DNA from: Shewanella sp. KX20019
Lineage (GTDB): Bacteria; Pseudomonadota; Gammaproteobacteria; Enterobacterales; Shewanellaceae
Direction of reading: 5' to 3'
DNA: 64,000 nucleotides
NCBI RefSeq assembly: GCF_016757755.1
Contig: NZ_CP068437.1
Coordinates: 3,038,001-3,102,000 of the forward strand
This document shows positions 1 through 8,535 of this stretch, piece by piece. The notes under the pieces are model-generated. The model did no database searches. It saw nothing but the letters and a program-made list of their open reading frames with translations, and had not been told where the DNA came from. The position numbers and the translations under genes were made by a program. Position 1 is the stretch's first letter. Every line of letters starts with the position of its first letter.

Positions 1-1
1 T

Positions 2-1462
2 GCGAATGATAACCGTGCTAAAACACAAGACGACAACAAGCGTCCTCAACGCAACGAGAAACCTCGTAAAACTGTCGAAGCGAATACTGAAGCTGCAGAG
101 CCTAAGCAAGAAGCTGCTCGTGAGCGTCGCCAACGTCGTAACATGCGTCGTAAGGTTCGCGTTAACAACGAGCAAGAAGAGACAAAAGTCGCTATCGCCG
201 AAGCACCTGTTCAGGCACAAGCTGTTGCAGATGATAAACCAGCTCGTCCAAAGCGTCAGCCTCGCAAGCCAAGAGCTAAGGTTGAAGCTGTAGAGAATAC
301 TGAAGCAACTGAAAATGCAGTAGTGGCTAACACTGAAGTAGTCAATGTTGTTGAAAGCAACACAGCTACAGATACTGCGCCGACACCAGAAGTGGCGACT
401 ACACCTGTTGAAGCTTCAGAGTCAGTAGCGGTTGAGCAAACTGCAGACGCTACAACTGATGATAAATCACGTGAGCCTCGTGAAGGCCAACGTAGAAGTC
501 GTCGTAGCCCTCGTCATCTTCGTGCCGCAGGCCAGCGCCGTCGTCGTGATGAAGATGAAAACACTTCAGAGACTGCTGTATTTACTCCAAACGAAGCAGT
601 AGAAGCTACAACACCGACTCAAGCGTTTGAAACTCATGCTGAAGCGCCAGTCGCTAAAGTCAGTGAGCCTAAGATTGAGGCAGCTGCACCTGCTGAAGCC
701 AAAGTTGAGGCTCCTGTTGAAGTTAAGGCTAAGCCTGTTGAAGCTAAAGTTGAGGTTAAGGCTGAGCCTGTTGAAGCTGAAGTTAAGGTTGAGGTTAAGG
801 CTGAACCTGTTAAAGCTGAAACAGTAGAAGTCGCAGTTGAAGCTAAACCTGCTAAAGCTAAACCTGCTAAAGCTAAGACTAGTCGCTCTGTCGCAAGTTC
901 ATCAGCGATGAATACATCTCCGGTTTATAAGCCTGCAACTGAAGTTAAAGCCAAGCCAGCGCCTGAAGTACAAGTTGAGCCGACCCCAACTCCAGAAGTA
1001 GTGGTTGAAACTGCAGTTGTTGCCGAGCCAACACCAGCAGTTAAAGCGGAAGTCGTAACAGCTGAGCCTGCTAAGGTTGACGCTGTTATCATAGAAGCTG
1101 CGCCAGAGGCAAAAGCACCCGTTGAGACTAAAGCTGAAGAGACTAAGCCAGCTAAAGCTACTATTAGCTCAAAAGCTGCATCTGCGCCAATGGCTAAACC
1201 TGCAGCAATTGTAACTACTGAAAACAAGGCTGTTGAAGTTGATGTTATTCAACCTGCGGTAGTGGAAGCAAAGCCAGTTGTTAAGGCTAAGTCTGCAAGC
1301 CGTTTTGGTTCGATGGTAATGTCCGATACGACAAAGCCTGTTGTTGAAGTCAGAGCAAACATCGAGACCCCAACAGGTCGCCAGTATGAAACTACTGAGC
1401 AAAATGATGTAGTAAAATCAAAAGTGTCAAACAGCGCTAATTCGGATACGGTACGCACCTAA
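2..1462 (+). CDS. rne: Ribonuclease E, C-terminal scaffold region (5' end outside window)
   Basis: The reading frame is already open at base 2 and runs 486 codons to a TAA, so this is the 3' part of a gene that begins upstream. RNase E is the endonuclease and organiser of the RNA degradosome; only its non-catalytic tail is seen here. An arginine-rich stretch near codons 160-180 (RRSRRSPRHLRAAGQRRRR) closely resembles the AR2 RNA-binding region of Escherichia coli RNase E and is the main reason for the call. The rest is disordered, low-complexity Ala/Glu/Val/Lys/Pro sequence with short repeats such as VEVKAEPVEAE. A serine/glycine-rich SRFGSMVMSD motif near the C-terminus may be a partner-binding micromotif, perhaps for PNPase, but that is inference. 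A strong terminator follows. Several frames inside are open on both strands only because of the biased composition. Confidence 0.9.
   Translation, partial: ANDNRAKTQDDNKRPQRNEKPRKTVEANTEAAEPKQEAARERRQRRNMRRKVRVNNEQEETKVAIAEAPVQAQAVADDKPARPKRQPRKPRAKVEAVENTEATENAVVANTEVVNVVESNTATDTAPTPEVATTPVEASESVAVEQTADATTDDKSREPREGQRRSRRSPRHLRAAGQRRRRDEDENTSETAVFTPNEAVEATTPTQAFETHAEAPVAKVSEPKIEAAAPAEAKVEAPVEVKAKPVEAKVEVKAEPVEAEVKVEVKAEPVKAETVEVAVEAKPAKAKPAKAKTSRSVASSSAMNTSPVYKPATEVKAKPAPEVQVEPTPTPEVVVETAVVAEPTPAVKAEVVTAEPAKVDAVIIEAAPEAKAPVETKAEETKPAKATISSKAASAPMAKPAAIVTTENKAVEVDVIQPAVVEAKPVVKAKSASRFGSMVMSDTTKPVVEVRANIETPTGRQYETTEQNDVVKSKVSNSANSDTVRT
749..820 (+). repeat. 39-bp-period direct repeat inside the rne tail
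   Basis: A 33-bp unit starting at 749 recurs at 788 with two mismatches, encoding VEVKAEPVEAE-like segments. Looser copies of the same Val/Glu/Lys/Ala/Pro pattern extend over about 690-870. It explains the low complexity of the RNase E linker and is a likely site of length variation. Confidence 0.7.
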
Positions 1463-1482
1463 TCTAAATTTAGACCTGTAAC

Positions 1483-1514
1483 AAAAAGCCATGCTTAAGA
1501 GCATGGCTTTTTTT
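1483..1514 (+). terminator. Rho-independent terminator of rne
   Basis: The inverted repeat AAAAAGCCATGC / GCATGGCTTTTT has a 6-base loop and is followed by a T run, 20 bases after the rne stop codon. Confidence 0.9.
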
Positions 1515-1591
1515 ATATTAAAATAAGCTGAATTTTGATAGTATTCGCGCCCAGACTTATTCCTATCCACCAAATTGTTAACAGAGGCTAA

Positions 1592-3151
1592 ATGTTCGAT
1601 CTCATTCGTCACAAAACTACCAGTTCAAGAGCTGACTTACTTTCGGGCTTAACCGTCGCCCTTGCTTTAGTACCAGAAGCGGTTGCATTTGCATTCGTTG
1701 CTGGTGTTGAGCCTATGGTCGGTTTGTATGCTGCCTTTATTATGGGGCTAATCACTGCCGTCATCGGTGGTCGCCCAGGTATGATTTCCGGCGCGACTGG
1801 CGCTATGGCCGTTGTTATGGTCGCCCTTGTTGCTGAACATGGTGTAGCATATCTTTTTGCAGCAGTGGTACTCGCAGGTCTCATTCAGGTCTCGGCAGGC
1901 GTATTTAAGCTCGGTAAATTTATCCGCATTGTGCCCTACCCAGTCATGATAGGTTTTGTTAATGGCTTAGCCATTGTTATTTTCTTAGCCCAGCTAGGAC
2001 AGTTTCAAACACCTGATGCCAATGGCGTAATGAGCTGGTTACCTCAAGATCAACTGATACTGATGCTAGGACTAGTACTCCTCACAATGGCCATTATTCA
2101 GTTCTTGCCTAAGCTAACCACCGCAATTCCATCATCACTAGCTGCTATTCTAACCGTGACGTTATTGGTGACCTTCTTAAATCTAGATACGCGTACCGTA
2201 CTGGATTTTCTTAAATCAATGAGTGGTGATGAACACGCAACAATTGCGGGTAGCTTACCAACGTTCTCTATCCCAGCAGTTGAGTTTAGCTTAGCGACGC
2301 TTTACATCATCTTGCCATACTCACTTATTCTTGCCGCTGTAGGCTTGATTGAATCACTACTAACACTTACCGTTATCGATGAGATGACTGGTACTCGTGG
2401 CCGTGGTAACAAAGAGTGTATCGGTCAAGGTGTTGGTAACATCACCAGTGGTTTCTTTGGCGCTATGGGTGGTTGTGCGATGATTGGTCAGTCCATGATC
2501 AACATTAACTCTGGTGGTCGTGGTCGTCTATCTGGGATCACTGCAGCGCTAGCACTACTTGCCTTTATCTTGTTCGGCTCATCATTGATTGAAATGATCC
2601 CGCTTGCCGCACTTGTGGGTGTGATGTTCATGGTAGTGTTAGGTACGTTTGAATGGGCTAGCTTCAAAGTGATGCGCAAAGTGCCTAAGCATGATGCTTT
2701 TGTGATTATCCTAGTGACAATCGTGACCGTATTCACTGATTTAGCATTTGCTGTATTTGTTGGTGTTATTGTATCGGCCTTGGTATTTGCATGGGAACAT
2801 GCAAAGCATATCAACGTTGAGATCAGCGAAGATAAAAATGGCTGGAAAGTTTATAAGCTAAATGGCCCACTGTTTTTCGGTTCCGTGGCTGAGTTCTTAG
2901 AACTGTTTCCTGCTAAGACAGATCCAGAAGATGTGATTGTGGACTTCCAAAACTCTCGCGTCTGTGACCACTCTGCACTTGATGCAATTGATACTCTAGC
3001 GGAACGTTATGTCAGTGCAGGCAAGAAACTGCATCTACGTCACCTAAGTAATGACTGTAAAGAGTTGTTGCATAAAGCGGGCGACTTAGTCGAAGTTAAC
3101 TTGATTGAAGATCCTCACTACAAAGTGGCTGACGATAAACTCGATTCATAA
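1592..3151 (+). CDS. SulP-family inorganic anion transporter with STAS domain
   Basis: This 519-residue inner-membrane protein has the SulP (SLC26-like) architecture. About ten or more hydrophobic segments lie between residues 15 and 410, followed by a cytoplasmic STAS domain from about 420 to 510. The N-terminal helix block with VPEAVAFAFVAGV is typical of SulP proteins. The family carries sulfate, bicarbonate or other anions, usually as a proton or sodium symporter; the substrate cannot be read from the sequence. The ATG has an AGAGG ribosome-binding site five bases upstream. The gene stands alone between two terminators. Length is normal for bacterial SulP proteins. Confidence 0.9.
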   Translation: MFDLIRHKTTSSRADLLSGLTVALALVPEAVAFAFVAGVEPMVGLYAAFIMGLITAVIGGRPGMISGATGAMAVVMVALVAEHGVAYLFAAVVLAGLIQVSAGVFKLGKFIRIVPYPVMIGFVNGLAIVIFLAQLGQFQTPDANGVMSWLPQDQLILMLGLVLLTMAIIQFLPKLTTAIPSSLAAILTVTLLVTFLNLDTRTVLDFLKSMSGDEHATIAGSLPTFSIPAVEFSLATLYIILPYSLILAAVGLIESLLTLTVIDEMTGTRGRGNKECIGQGVGNITSGFFGAMGGCAMIGQSMININSGGRGRLSGITAALALLAFILFGSSLIEMIPLAALVGVMFMVVLGTFEWASFKVMRKVPKHDAFVIILVTIVTVFTDLAFAVFVGVIVSALVFAWEHAKHINVEISEDKNGWKVYKLNGPLFFGSVAEFLELFPAKTDPEDVIVDFQNSRVCDHSALDAIDTLAERYVSAGKKLHLRHLSNDCKELLHKAGDLVEVNLIEDPHYKVADDKLDS

Positions 3152-3171
3152 AAGTTGATATCAGAAATAAG

Positions 3172-3201
3172 AAGACGAGCTTAATAGCTCGTCTTTTTTT
3201 T
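3172..3201 (+). terminator. Rho-independent terminator after the SulP gene
   Basis: AAGACGAGC / GCTCGTCTT stem with a 6-base loop and a run of Ts, about 20 bases downstream of the SulP stop codon. Confidence 0.9.
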
Positions 3202-3242
3202 GTTGCGATTAACTATCAGGCAGCTTCACTATATATCTTTAA

Positions 3243-4154
3243 TTATTTACCTTTAATTAATTCAGCAAAGAGAGATTTAATTTTATCCACTTTAGGTTTA
3301 ATAATTATCTGGCAATAGGCTTGTTCACCATTAAGTGCAAAGTAATCTTTATGTTGCTTTTCAGCAACATAAAAACCATCAAAAGCTGACACTTCTGTCA
3401 CGATTGGATTTGGCCACACACCGGCATTAGTCAATGTGTTAATCATGCCATTAGCAATCTCTGCTTGTTTCTCGCTATGAATAAACACCACTGAACGATA
3501 CTGAGGTCCGCTATCATTTCCTTGTCTGTTTAGTGTGGTGGGATCATGGCTCTGCCAAAATACCGCTAGCAAACTCTCATAACTAATGACCTCTGGGTCG
3601 AACTCAATATGGACGACTTCAGCATGGCTTGTCATGCCACTGCATACCGCCCTGTAATGTGCATCATCTGCATTACCTCCGGCATAACCAGAAACAACAC
3701 TTTTTACGCCATCTAAAGCAGAAAAAACAGCTTCGGTACACCAAAAACAGCCACCACCAAAGGTCGCCAGTTCAAGATGTTCGTCAATAGTAGGCGCTGC
3801 GGCTGCCGACTTAAAAGTCATCGATACCGAGTTAACGCAATGCCTGATATTCTTGGGCGTAAGAAACTCCCCTTCGAACACATGACCTAAATGGCCATCG
3901 CACTGCGCACATACAATTTCAACACGTTGACCATCTGCATCAATATTACGCTTTACTGCACCCGTTATCTCATCATCAAAAGCAGGCCAACCACAATGGG
4001 CATTAAACTTACTATCTGAGTGGTATAAGGGAGCATCGCATTTTTTACAGCAATAAGTGCCCTTAGCGTCGTGTTGATGATACTCACCGCTAAAAGGTCT
4101 TTCAGTGCCTTTTTGCTCTATGACCTGTTTTTCAAATTCTGTCAGTTTACGCAT
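3243..4154 (-). CDS. Bifunctional peptide-methionine sulfoxide reductase MsrB-MsrA fusion
   Basis: This 303-residue enzyme reduces both stereoisomers of methionine sulfoxide in oxidised proteins. The MsrB domain (about residues 1-115) has the two zinc-type CxxC pairs (CKKC and CAQC) and the catalytic Cys106 in RHCVNSVSM. The MsrA domain (about 130-295) has its catalytic Cys136 in GGGCFWC. The order MsrB then MsrA is the reverse of the better-known Neisseria/Streptococcus fusions. The frame can be extended upstream by 10 residues to 4184. I prefer the internal ATG at 4154, because MRKLTEFEKQ is the usual MsrB beginning and an AGAGTGG sequence precedes it. No signal peptide is visible, so it is probably cytoplasmic. 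It is divergent from the oxygenase gene at 4498. Confidence 0.9.
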   Translation of the reverse strand: MRKLTEFEKQVIEQKGTERPFSGEYHQHDAKGTYCCKKCDAPLYHSDSKFNAHCGWPAFDDEITGAVKRNIDADGQRVEIVCAQCDGHLGHVFEGEFLTPKNIRHCVNSVSMTFKSAAAAPTIDEHLELATFGGGCFWCTEAVFSALDGVKSVVSGYAGGNADDAHYRAVCSGMTSHAEVVHIEFDPEVISYESLLAVFWQSHDPTTLNRQGNDSGPQYRSVVFIHSEKQAEIANGMINTLTNAGVWPNPIVTEVSAFDGFYVAEKQHKDYFALNGEQAYCQIIIKPKVDKIKSLFAELIKGK

Positions 4155-4413
4155 GATAACCACTCTATATCTCTTGATCCACATAGACCTTAGATTGAAG
4201 CTAATGAGCCAGGTAACTGGCCAAATGAGAATGCACTAGCTCCATATTCTAGTTAATGATGTCATAAATCAGCGATAAGACCACTTTATTAACAAAAAAA
4301 ATTAATTTATTTAGTCGTAGAACACTGCGCTAGTGTTGATTACTAACACTGTGATATCTAGTGCATTATTTCCCATTTAGGCGACACTATTCACCTAGAG
4401 AAACAATAAGCAG

Positions 4414-4429
4414 TGTGACCTAGATCACT
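4414..4429. promoter_or_regulatory. CRP-like binding site
   Basis: TGTGACCTAGATCACT fits the CRP consensus TGTGA-N6-TCACA with one mismatch. It lies 69 bases upstream of the 2OG-oxygenase start in the 343-base divergent region shared with msrBA. A weaker half-site (TGTGA at 4350) lies nearby. A TATCCT -10-like box occurs at 4446. Which gene it controls is inference; distance favours the oxygenase. Confidence 0.6.
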
Positions 4430-4497
4430 AAGGTTTGCTTCACAGTATCCTCGCCGCTAAACTTGCCTCGGGTTAACTAAAAATAAGAACAGATAAC

Positions 4498-5337
4498 ATG
4501 ATTTTAGAGACAATTGATTATAGAGCGACAGGCAGTGCCGAAAAATTTGTAAAGTCACTACGTGACACAGGATTTGGTGTTTTAACTAACCACCCTATCG
4601 ACAAGCAATTGGTTGAAGATATCTATACCGAGTGGCAAGCTTTCTTTAATACCGACGAAAAAAGACAATTTCTATTTAAGCCTGAAACACAAGACGGATT
4701 TTTCCCCGCAGAAATTTCAGAAACAGCGAAAGGCCATACAGTAAAAGACATTAAGGAGTACTACCATATTTATCCATGGGGTCGTATTCCGGAACAACTG
4801 AAAGCCAACATTCTAAAGTATTATGACAATGCCAATAGCTTGGCAGCTGAACTGCTCGATTGGGTAGAGCAACACTCACCGCAAGAAGTAAAAGACAAGT
4901 TTTCTATGGCGCTGCCTAAAATGATTGAAGACAGTCATAAAACACTTTTACGCGTTTTACATTATCCGCCGATGTCAGGCGATGAAGAGGTAGGTGCTAT
5001 TCGTGCGGCAGCTCACGAAGACATTAACTTACTCACGGTACTACCGGCTGCAAATGAACCCGGGCTACAGGTGCAACTTAAAGATGGCACATGGATAGAT
5101 GTCCCAAGTGATTTTGGTAATATTATCATCAATATTGGCGATATGCTTCAAGAAGCATCGGGCGGTTATTTTCCATCTACGAGTCACAGAGTCATTAACC
5201 CTGAAGGCAGTGATATGACCAAGGCTCGCGTATCGCTACCACTATTTTTACATCCTAAACCTGAAGTCAAACTATCGGAGAATTACACCGCCGATAGCTA
5301 TTTGATGGAACGTCTACGAGAATTAGGGGTTATTTAG
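4498..5337 (+). CDS. 2-oxoglutarate/Fe(II)-dependent oxygenase, isopenicillin-N-synthase-like
   Basis: This 279-residue soluble protein is of the IPNS/ACC-oxidase-like non-haem iron family. The iron ligands are visible as His173 and Asp175 (HED) and His230 (TSHRVINP). Arg244 in ARVSLPLF is the usual 2-oxoglutarate carboxylate binder. A characteristic N-terminal segment (residues 25-32, GFGVLTNH) is also present. The family oxidises diverse small molecules; no substrate can be inferred. It is a single gene with a CRP-like site upstream and a terminator immediately downstream. Confidence 0.85.
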   Translation: MILETIDYRATGSAEKFVKSLRDTGFGVLTNHPIDKQLVEDIYTEWQAFFNTDEKRQFLFKPETQDGFFPAEISETAKGHTVKDIKEYYHIYPWGRIPEQLKANILKYYDNANSLAAELLDWVEQHSPQEVKDKFSMALPKMIEDSHKTLLRVLHYPPMSGDEEVGAIRAAAHEDINLLTVLPAANEPGLQVQLKDGTWIDVPSDFGNIIINIGDMLQEASGGYFPSTSHRVINPEGSDMTKARVSLPLFLHPKPEVKLSENYTADSYLMERLRELGVI

Positions 5338-5351
5338 CAGCTTATCCAGCT

Positions 5352-5375
5352 AAAAAGCGCTTTCGAGCGCTTTTT
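5352..5375 (+). terminator. Rho-independent terminator after the oxygenase
   Basis: AAAAAGCGCT-TTCG-AGCGCTTTTT is a perfect stem with a stable TTCG tetraloop and T run, 15 bases after the stop codon. The symmetrical A/T runs would also allow some function on the other strand. Confidence 0.9.
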
Positions 5376-5444
5376 ATTTGTTAAAATTCGGCCGAACAAG
5401 GTAAAATCCTCCTCAATGTAGTTATTCGATATAAGAGCACACAC

Positions 5445-6383
5445 ATGGCAATTCAGTGGTATCCAGGACACATGCACAAAGCACGAAAAGAGATCGAAGA
5501 GGTTATGCCTCAAGTCGATTTGGTGATTGAAGTGCTTGATGCGAGGATCCCTTACAGTAGTGAAAACCCTATGGTGCAAAAGCTCCGTGGTGACAAACCT
5601 TGCATAAAATTGCTCAATAAGTCTGATCTTGCCGATCCCGAAACCACACAAAAGTGGATCGAGTACTTAGAGCAAGAGCAAGGCGTTAAAGCCATGGCGA
5701 TTACCACTCTACAAGCGTCTCAAGTTAAAAAGATACCCGATCTATGTCGTAAGTTTGTCCCCAGTAGAGACAAGGTTGAGAAAGACATTCGCACCATGAT
5801 TATGGGGATCCCAAATGTTGGTAAGTCGACCATTATCAATACCCTTGCTGGTCGCACAATTGCTAAAACAGGTAATGAACCCGCTGTAACAAAGACACAG
5901 CAGCGTATTAATTTACGTAACGGGATTGTGCTTTCTGATACTCCAGGTATTTTGTGGCCAAAAGTGGATAACGAAAATAGCAGCTACCGCTTAGCGGTGA
6001 CTGGTGCGATAAAAGATACCGCTATCGAATATGAAGATGTGGCTATGTTTGCCGCTGAGTATTTTTTAGAAGCTTATCCAGAAGCGATGAAAGAGCGCTA
6101 TAAGCTTAAAGAGTTACCAGATACCGATATTGAATTACTTGAAGCTATTGGCCGTAAACGCGGCGCCCTGCGCCCTGGTGGTCGTATTGATCTACATAAA
6201 GTATCTGAATTACTATTGCATGAATACCGTTCAGGTAAAATTGGTAAATTATCATTAGAGACACCTGCAATGGCTGAAGTTGAAAAAGCTAAAGTCGCTA
6301 AAATTCTTGCTGAAAAAGAAGCCAAAGAGGAACTTAAACGTGAACAGGAGCGATTAAAGCGCTCTGGAAAACGGTTAAGTTAA
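5445..6383 (+). CDS. ylqF: Ribosome biogenesis GTPase YlqF (RbgA-like)
   Basis: This 312-residue cytoplasmic GTPase has circularly permuted motifs. G4 (NKSD, residues 58-61) comes before the P-loop GIPNVGKST (121-129) and G3 DTPG (165-168), the hallmark of the YlqF/YawG family. The N-terminus WYPGHMHKA is typical of YlqF. In Bacillus the homologue assists late assembly of the 50S ribosomal subunit; the same role is expected here from family knowledge. The basic C-terminal tail (about 275-312) is likely coiled-coil or RNA-contacting. It converges on the phosphatase gene, with a terminator between them. Confidence 0.92.
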   Translation: MAIQWYPGHMHKARKEIEEVMPQVDLVIEVLDARIPYSSENPMVQKLRGDKPCIKLLNKSDLADPETTQKWIEYLEQEQGVKAMAITTLQASQVKKIPDLCRKFVPSRDKVEKDIRTMIMGIPNVGKSTIINTLAGRTIAKTGNEPAVTKTQQRINLRNGIVLSDTPGILWPKVDNENSSYRLAVTGAIKDTAIEYEDVAMFAAEYFLEAYPEAMKERYKLKELPDTDIELLEAIGRKRGALRPGGRIDLHKVSELLLHEYRSGKIGKLSLETPAMAEVEKAKVAKILAEKEAKEELKREQERLKRSGKRLS

Positions 6384-6400
6384 GTCATTAGCATATCTTT

Positions 6401-6426
6401 AAGGCGCTGAATTCAGCGCCTTTTTT
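6401..6426 (+). terminator. Terminator between ylqF and the convergent phosphatase gene
   Basis: AAGGCGCTGA/ATTCAGCGCCTT forms an uninterrupted palindrome containing GGCGCTGAATTCAGCGCC and is followed by a T run. It sits 18 bases after ylqF. On the minus strand the T-run is weak, so it mainly serves ylqF. Confidence 0.85.
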
Positions 6427-6910
6427 ATATCTTGTTATCCCTGATACTAGCAACAAGATGACTACAGCTGTTCTCTAGTAGATCTAGGACTAATTCAAAA
6501 CCGTCACCAGTGCCATAGTAAGGATCAGGCACTTCATCATAAACCACTTCCCCTTCAGCAAATTTACAAGTATCTAAAATCAGACCGAGTTTTGATTGGA
6601 GTGGTGATGGACAGATCCCTCTTAAATCATCAAGGTTCTGCTTGTCCGCCGCCAAAATAAGGTCAAATGCACTAAAGTCATCACCCCTCACCTGCCGAGC
6701 AGTCATGCCATCAAAACATAAGCCACGCTTAACTCCTGCAGCAATTGAGCGTTTATCAGGAGAGCGACCTTGGTGATAGGCTATTGTTCCTGCAGACTCA
6801 ACCTTGATATCAAGCTGAGCCTGCTGTACCAGAGCTCTGAACATTGCTTCAGCTGTAGGCGAGCGGCAAATATTACCCATACAGACAAAAAGGACACTTT
6901 TGATGGTCAT
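6425..6910 (-). CDS. Low-molecular-weight protein tyrosine phosphatase
   Basis: This 161-residue protein carries the LMW-PTP signature. The phosphate loop is Cys10-MGNIC-Arg16-SP near the N-terminus and the general acid Asp129 is in VPDPYYG. It dephosphorylates phosphotyrosine, or possibly arsenate if it were an ArsC-type relative, but the DPYYG loop fits a phosphatase. The frame extends upstream to 6994. The ATG at 6910 is chosen because MTIKSVLFVCMGN is the normal beginning and the extension matches nothing in the family. There is no tyrosine kinase or exopolysaccharide gene beside it, so its partner is unknown. Confidence 0.9.
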   Translation of the reverse strand: MTIKSVLFVCMGNICRSPTAEAMFRALVQQAQLDIKVESAGTIAYHQGRSPDKRSIAAGVKRGLCFDGMTARQVRGDDFSAFDLILAADKQNLDDLRGICPSPLQSKLGLILDTCKFAEGEVVYDEVPDPYYGTGDGFELVLDLLENSCSHLVASIRDNKI

Positions 6911-7364
6911 AAAATAAATACTTTCTTGGTTGATAATGCTAAAGGTGTTGGCGAATGCATTAATAATGCAAATAAGCTCGTAAACAGCACACATGGCAGC
7001 TTAACCATTAAAATAACATATCTTACACAGCCACCCTAAATTTAGGCCCAGTGAAAAGCCGCTAGAGCTGATTATTAATAGCTCAACAAGATGGCCTAAT
7101 TGTTTATACCCTTACTACTTGGAGATGCTCGTTTCAGAGAGGTAGGTTTTTTTATTAAGAATCGGCCTGCTCTGTGCTAAAGGTGCTGCTCTTTATGATC
7201 AATAGGTGATAGCGGTCGTTATTCGCGCCGCTCTCTATCATCCACACAATAACAATAAAATTCAAAATCGACCGTCAGGTTGATCATTGCTTGAACTTCT
7301 CTGTGTAGAATCACTCCACCTGCCATGCCGTAAAGTCATTACACAACACTGATCACACAATACT
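6911..7364. other. Intergenic region with no recognised gene
   Basis: This 454-base divergent stretch lies between the phosphatase and the PepSY-TM gene. It has stop codons in all frames at short intervals and no convincing RNA gene. It should hold the promoters of both neighbours, but I could not choose specific -35/-10 boxes. No Fur box like the one at 9560 is visible here. Confidence 0.5.
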
Positions 7365-7895
7365 ATGAATAGTAAGTTACTACGCAAAATACATATCTAC
7401 CTTTCCCTTATCTGTTTCTCATTTCTATTTTTGTTCTGCTTCACTGCCATCACTTTAAATCATCCAACACTTTTCTCAACTGACGCGACTGTTGAGCAGC
7501 AACACATCTCAGTCTCGAGCGCTAATCCTAACGCTTATATCACAGCACTAGCATTAAATGGCATCGCACTATCAGATCCTCAAGCGGCGCTACTGCTTAA
7601 TACGCATGAACTAACAATAGCAACGGCAGGCAAGCGAGTTGATCTCTATATCGATGATGAAAATAACCTGATTGAACTAATAAAAACGGATTTTGGCTTT
7701 ATCGCCATGCTCAATGAACTACACAAAAATAGGCATAGCCCTGCTATTTGGACCATTATTTCTGATGTTATCGCGTGCATCATCATGCTCATCTGCATCA
7801 GTGGTACTTGGCTAAGTTTAAAGCACAAAGCACAGCGTCAACGTTATCTATATATACTCGCAGCGAGTGCTGTTGCACTCATCACCATGGTCTAA
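7365..7895 (+). CDS. PepSY-associated transmembrane-helix protein
   Basis: This 176-residue inner-membrane protein has an N-terminal membrane segment (about residues 12-32), a periplasmic portion, and two C-terminal segments (about 127-150 and 158-175). The KIHIYLSL start and the GTWLSLKHK end of the second helix are typical of PepSY-TM-like proteins, which often accompany TonB-dependent receptors and siderophore-utilisation genes. The exact function is unknown. A reductase or chaperone role in iron handling is inference from context. The next gene begins six bases after the stop codon, so the two are probably co-translated. Confidence 0.75.
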   Translation: MNSKLLRKIHIYLSLICFSFLFLFCFTAITLNHPTLFSTDATVEQQHISVSSANPNAYITALALNGIALSDPQAALLLNTHELTIATAGKRVDLYIDDENNLIELIKTDFGFIAMLNELHKNRHSPAIWTIISDVIACIIMLICISGTWLSLKHKAQRQRYLYILAASAVALITMV

Positions 7896-7900
7896 ATGAT

Positions 7901-8422
7901 ATGAACCTCACAATGAAATACCTTATCAATGCACTGTTTTTACTGCTATCACCTGTGGCTTTAGCTGCTCAGGCTAGCGAAGCTGATAGCAATGCCCCCA
8001 GAATTACCTCGAGTAATAAACTGTTGATTGAAGTTAATTTAAGCCAGTTTAATATGCTCACAGAAAAACCTTATCTGGCCCTTTGGTATAGCCTACCCAA
8101 TAAGCAATACACACCGCTTAAAGTGCTTAGAGCAGATAGCAAATGGTTAAGGGATCTCAAATCATTTTGGCGCTATATCGCCCGTTACCAACGTGAAAAG
8201 CTAGATGGCATAACCTCAGCGACAGTCAGGTCGGGCAGCCACAAGTTCAGCTTTGAACTTCCGGCTACAGCAGCGACTGAAACACATCGTTATTGGCTCG
8301 AAGTCGTAAGAGAAAATGGCACAAGAGAGTTACTAGAGGTTAGCATGGCAGCAAAGCAACCAAGCAGAAACTGTATTAACGGCACTAAAGAGGTCAACCT
8401 ATTCTGCGTTGAATACCGCTAA
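7901..8422 (+). CDS. DUF2271-type secreted protein
   Basis: This 173-residue protein has a signal peptide (about residues 5-22, ending VALAAQA). The body resembles DUF2271: a PYLALWY strand, RDLKSFWRY in the middle, and a DGITSATVRSG motif followed by a beta-rich end. Such proteins are periplasmic and commonly found with PepSY-TM proteins and TonB receptors; no biochemical role is known to me. The start at 7901 follows the previous stop closely. An in-frame ATG at 7913 would give a more compact signal peptide (MKYLINALFLL) and is a real alternative. A longer extension to 7775 would overlap the upstream gene and is not credible. Confidence 0.7.
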   Translation: MNLTMKYLINALFLLLSPVALAAQASEADSNAPRITSSNKLLIEVNLSQFNMLTEKPYLALWYSLPNKQYTPLKVLRADSKWLRDLKSFWRYIARYQREKLDGITSATVRSGSHKFSFELPATAATETHRYWLEVVRENGTRELLEVSMAAKQPSRNCINGTKEVNLFCVEYR

Positions 8423-8535
8423 GCAATTTAAGTTCAAGCATGTAGTTGCATTTATGTTTAGATGTGCACTCAGTGATATTTGGTTCACGGCAGCAAACAT
8501 AGAATTGAGAAAGTTATTCACTCTATGGAATTAAA

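Noticed and set aside
925..1458. Three minus-strand open frames of 69-100 codons
   Set aside because: They lie opposite the low-complexity rne tail, whose biased codons remove stops from other frames.
6770..7039. 89-codon plus-strand frame across the phosphatase start
   Set aside because: It is mostly antisense to the phosphatase gene and resembles no known protein.
7775..7900. Upstream extension of the DUF2271 gene
   Set aside because: It would overlap the PepSY-TM gene by about 120 bases and puts 42 residues before a good signal peptide.
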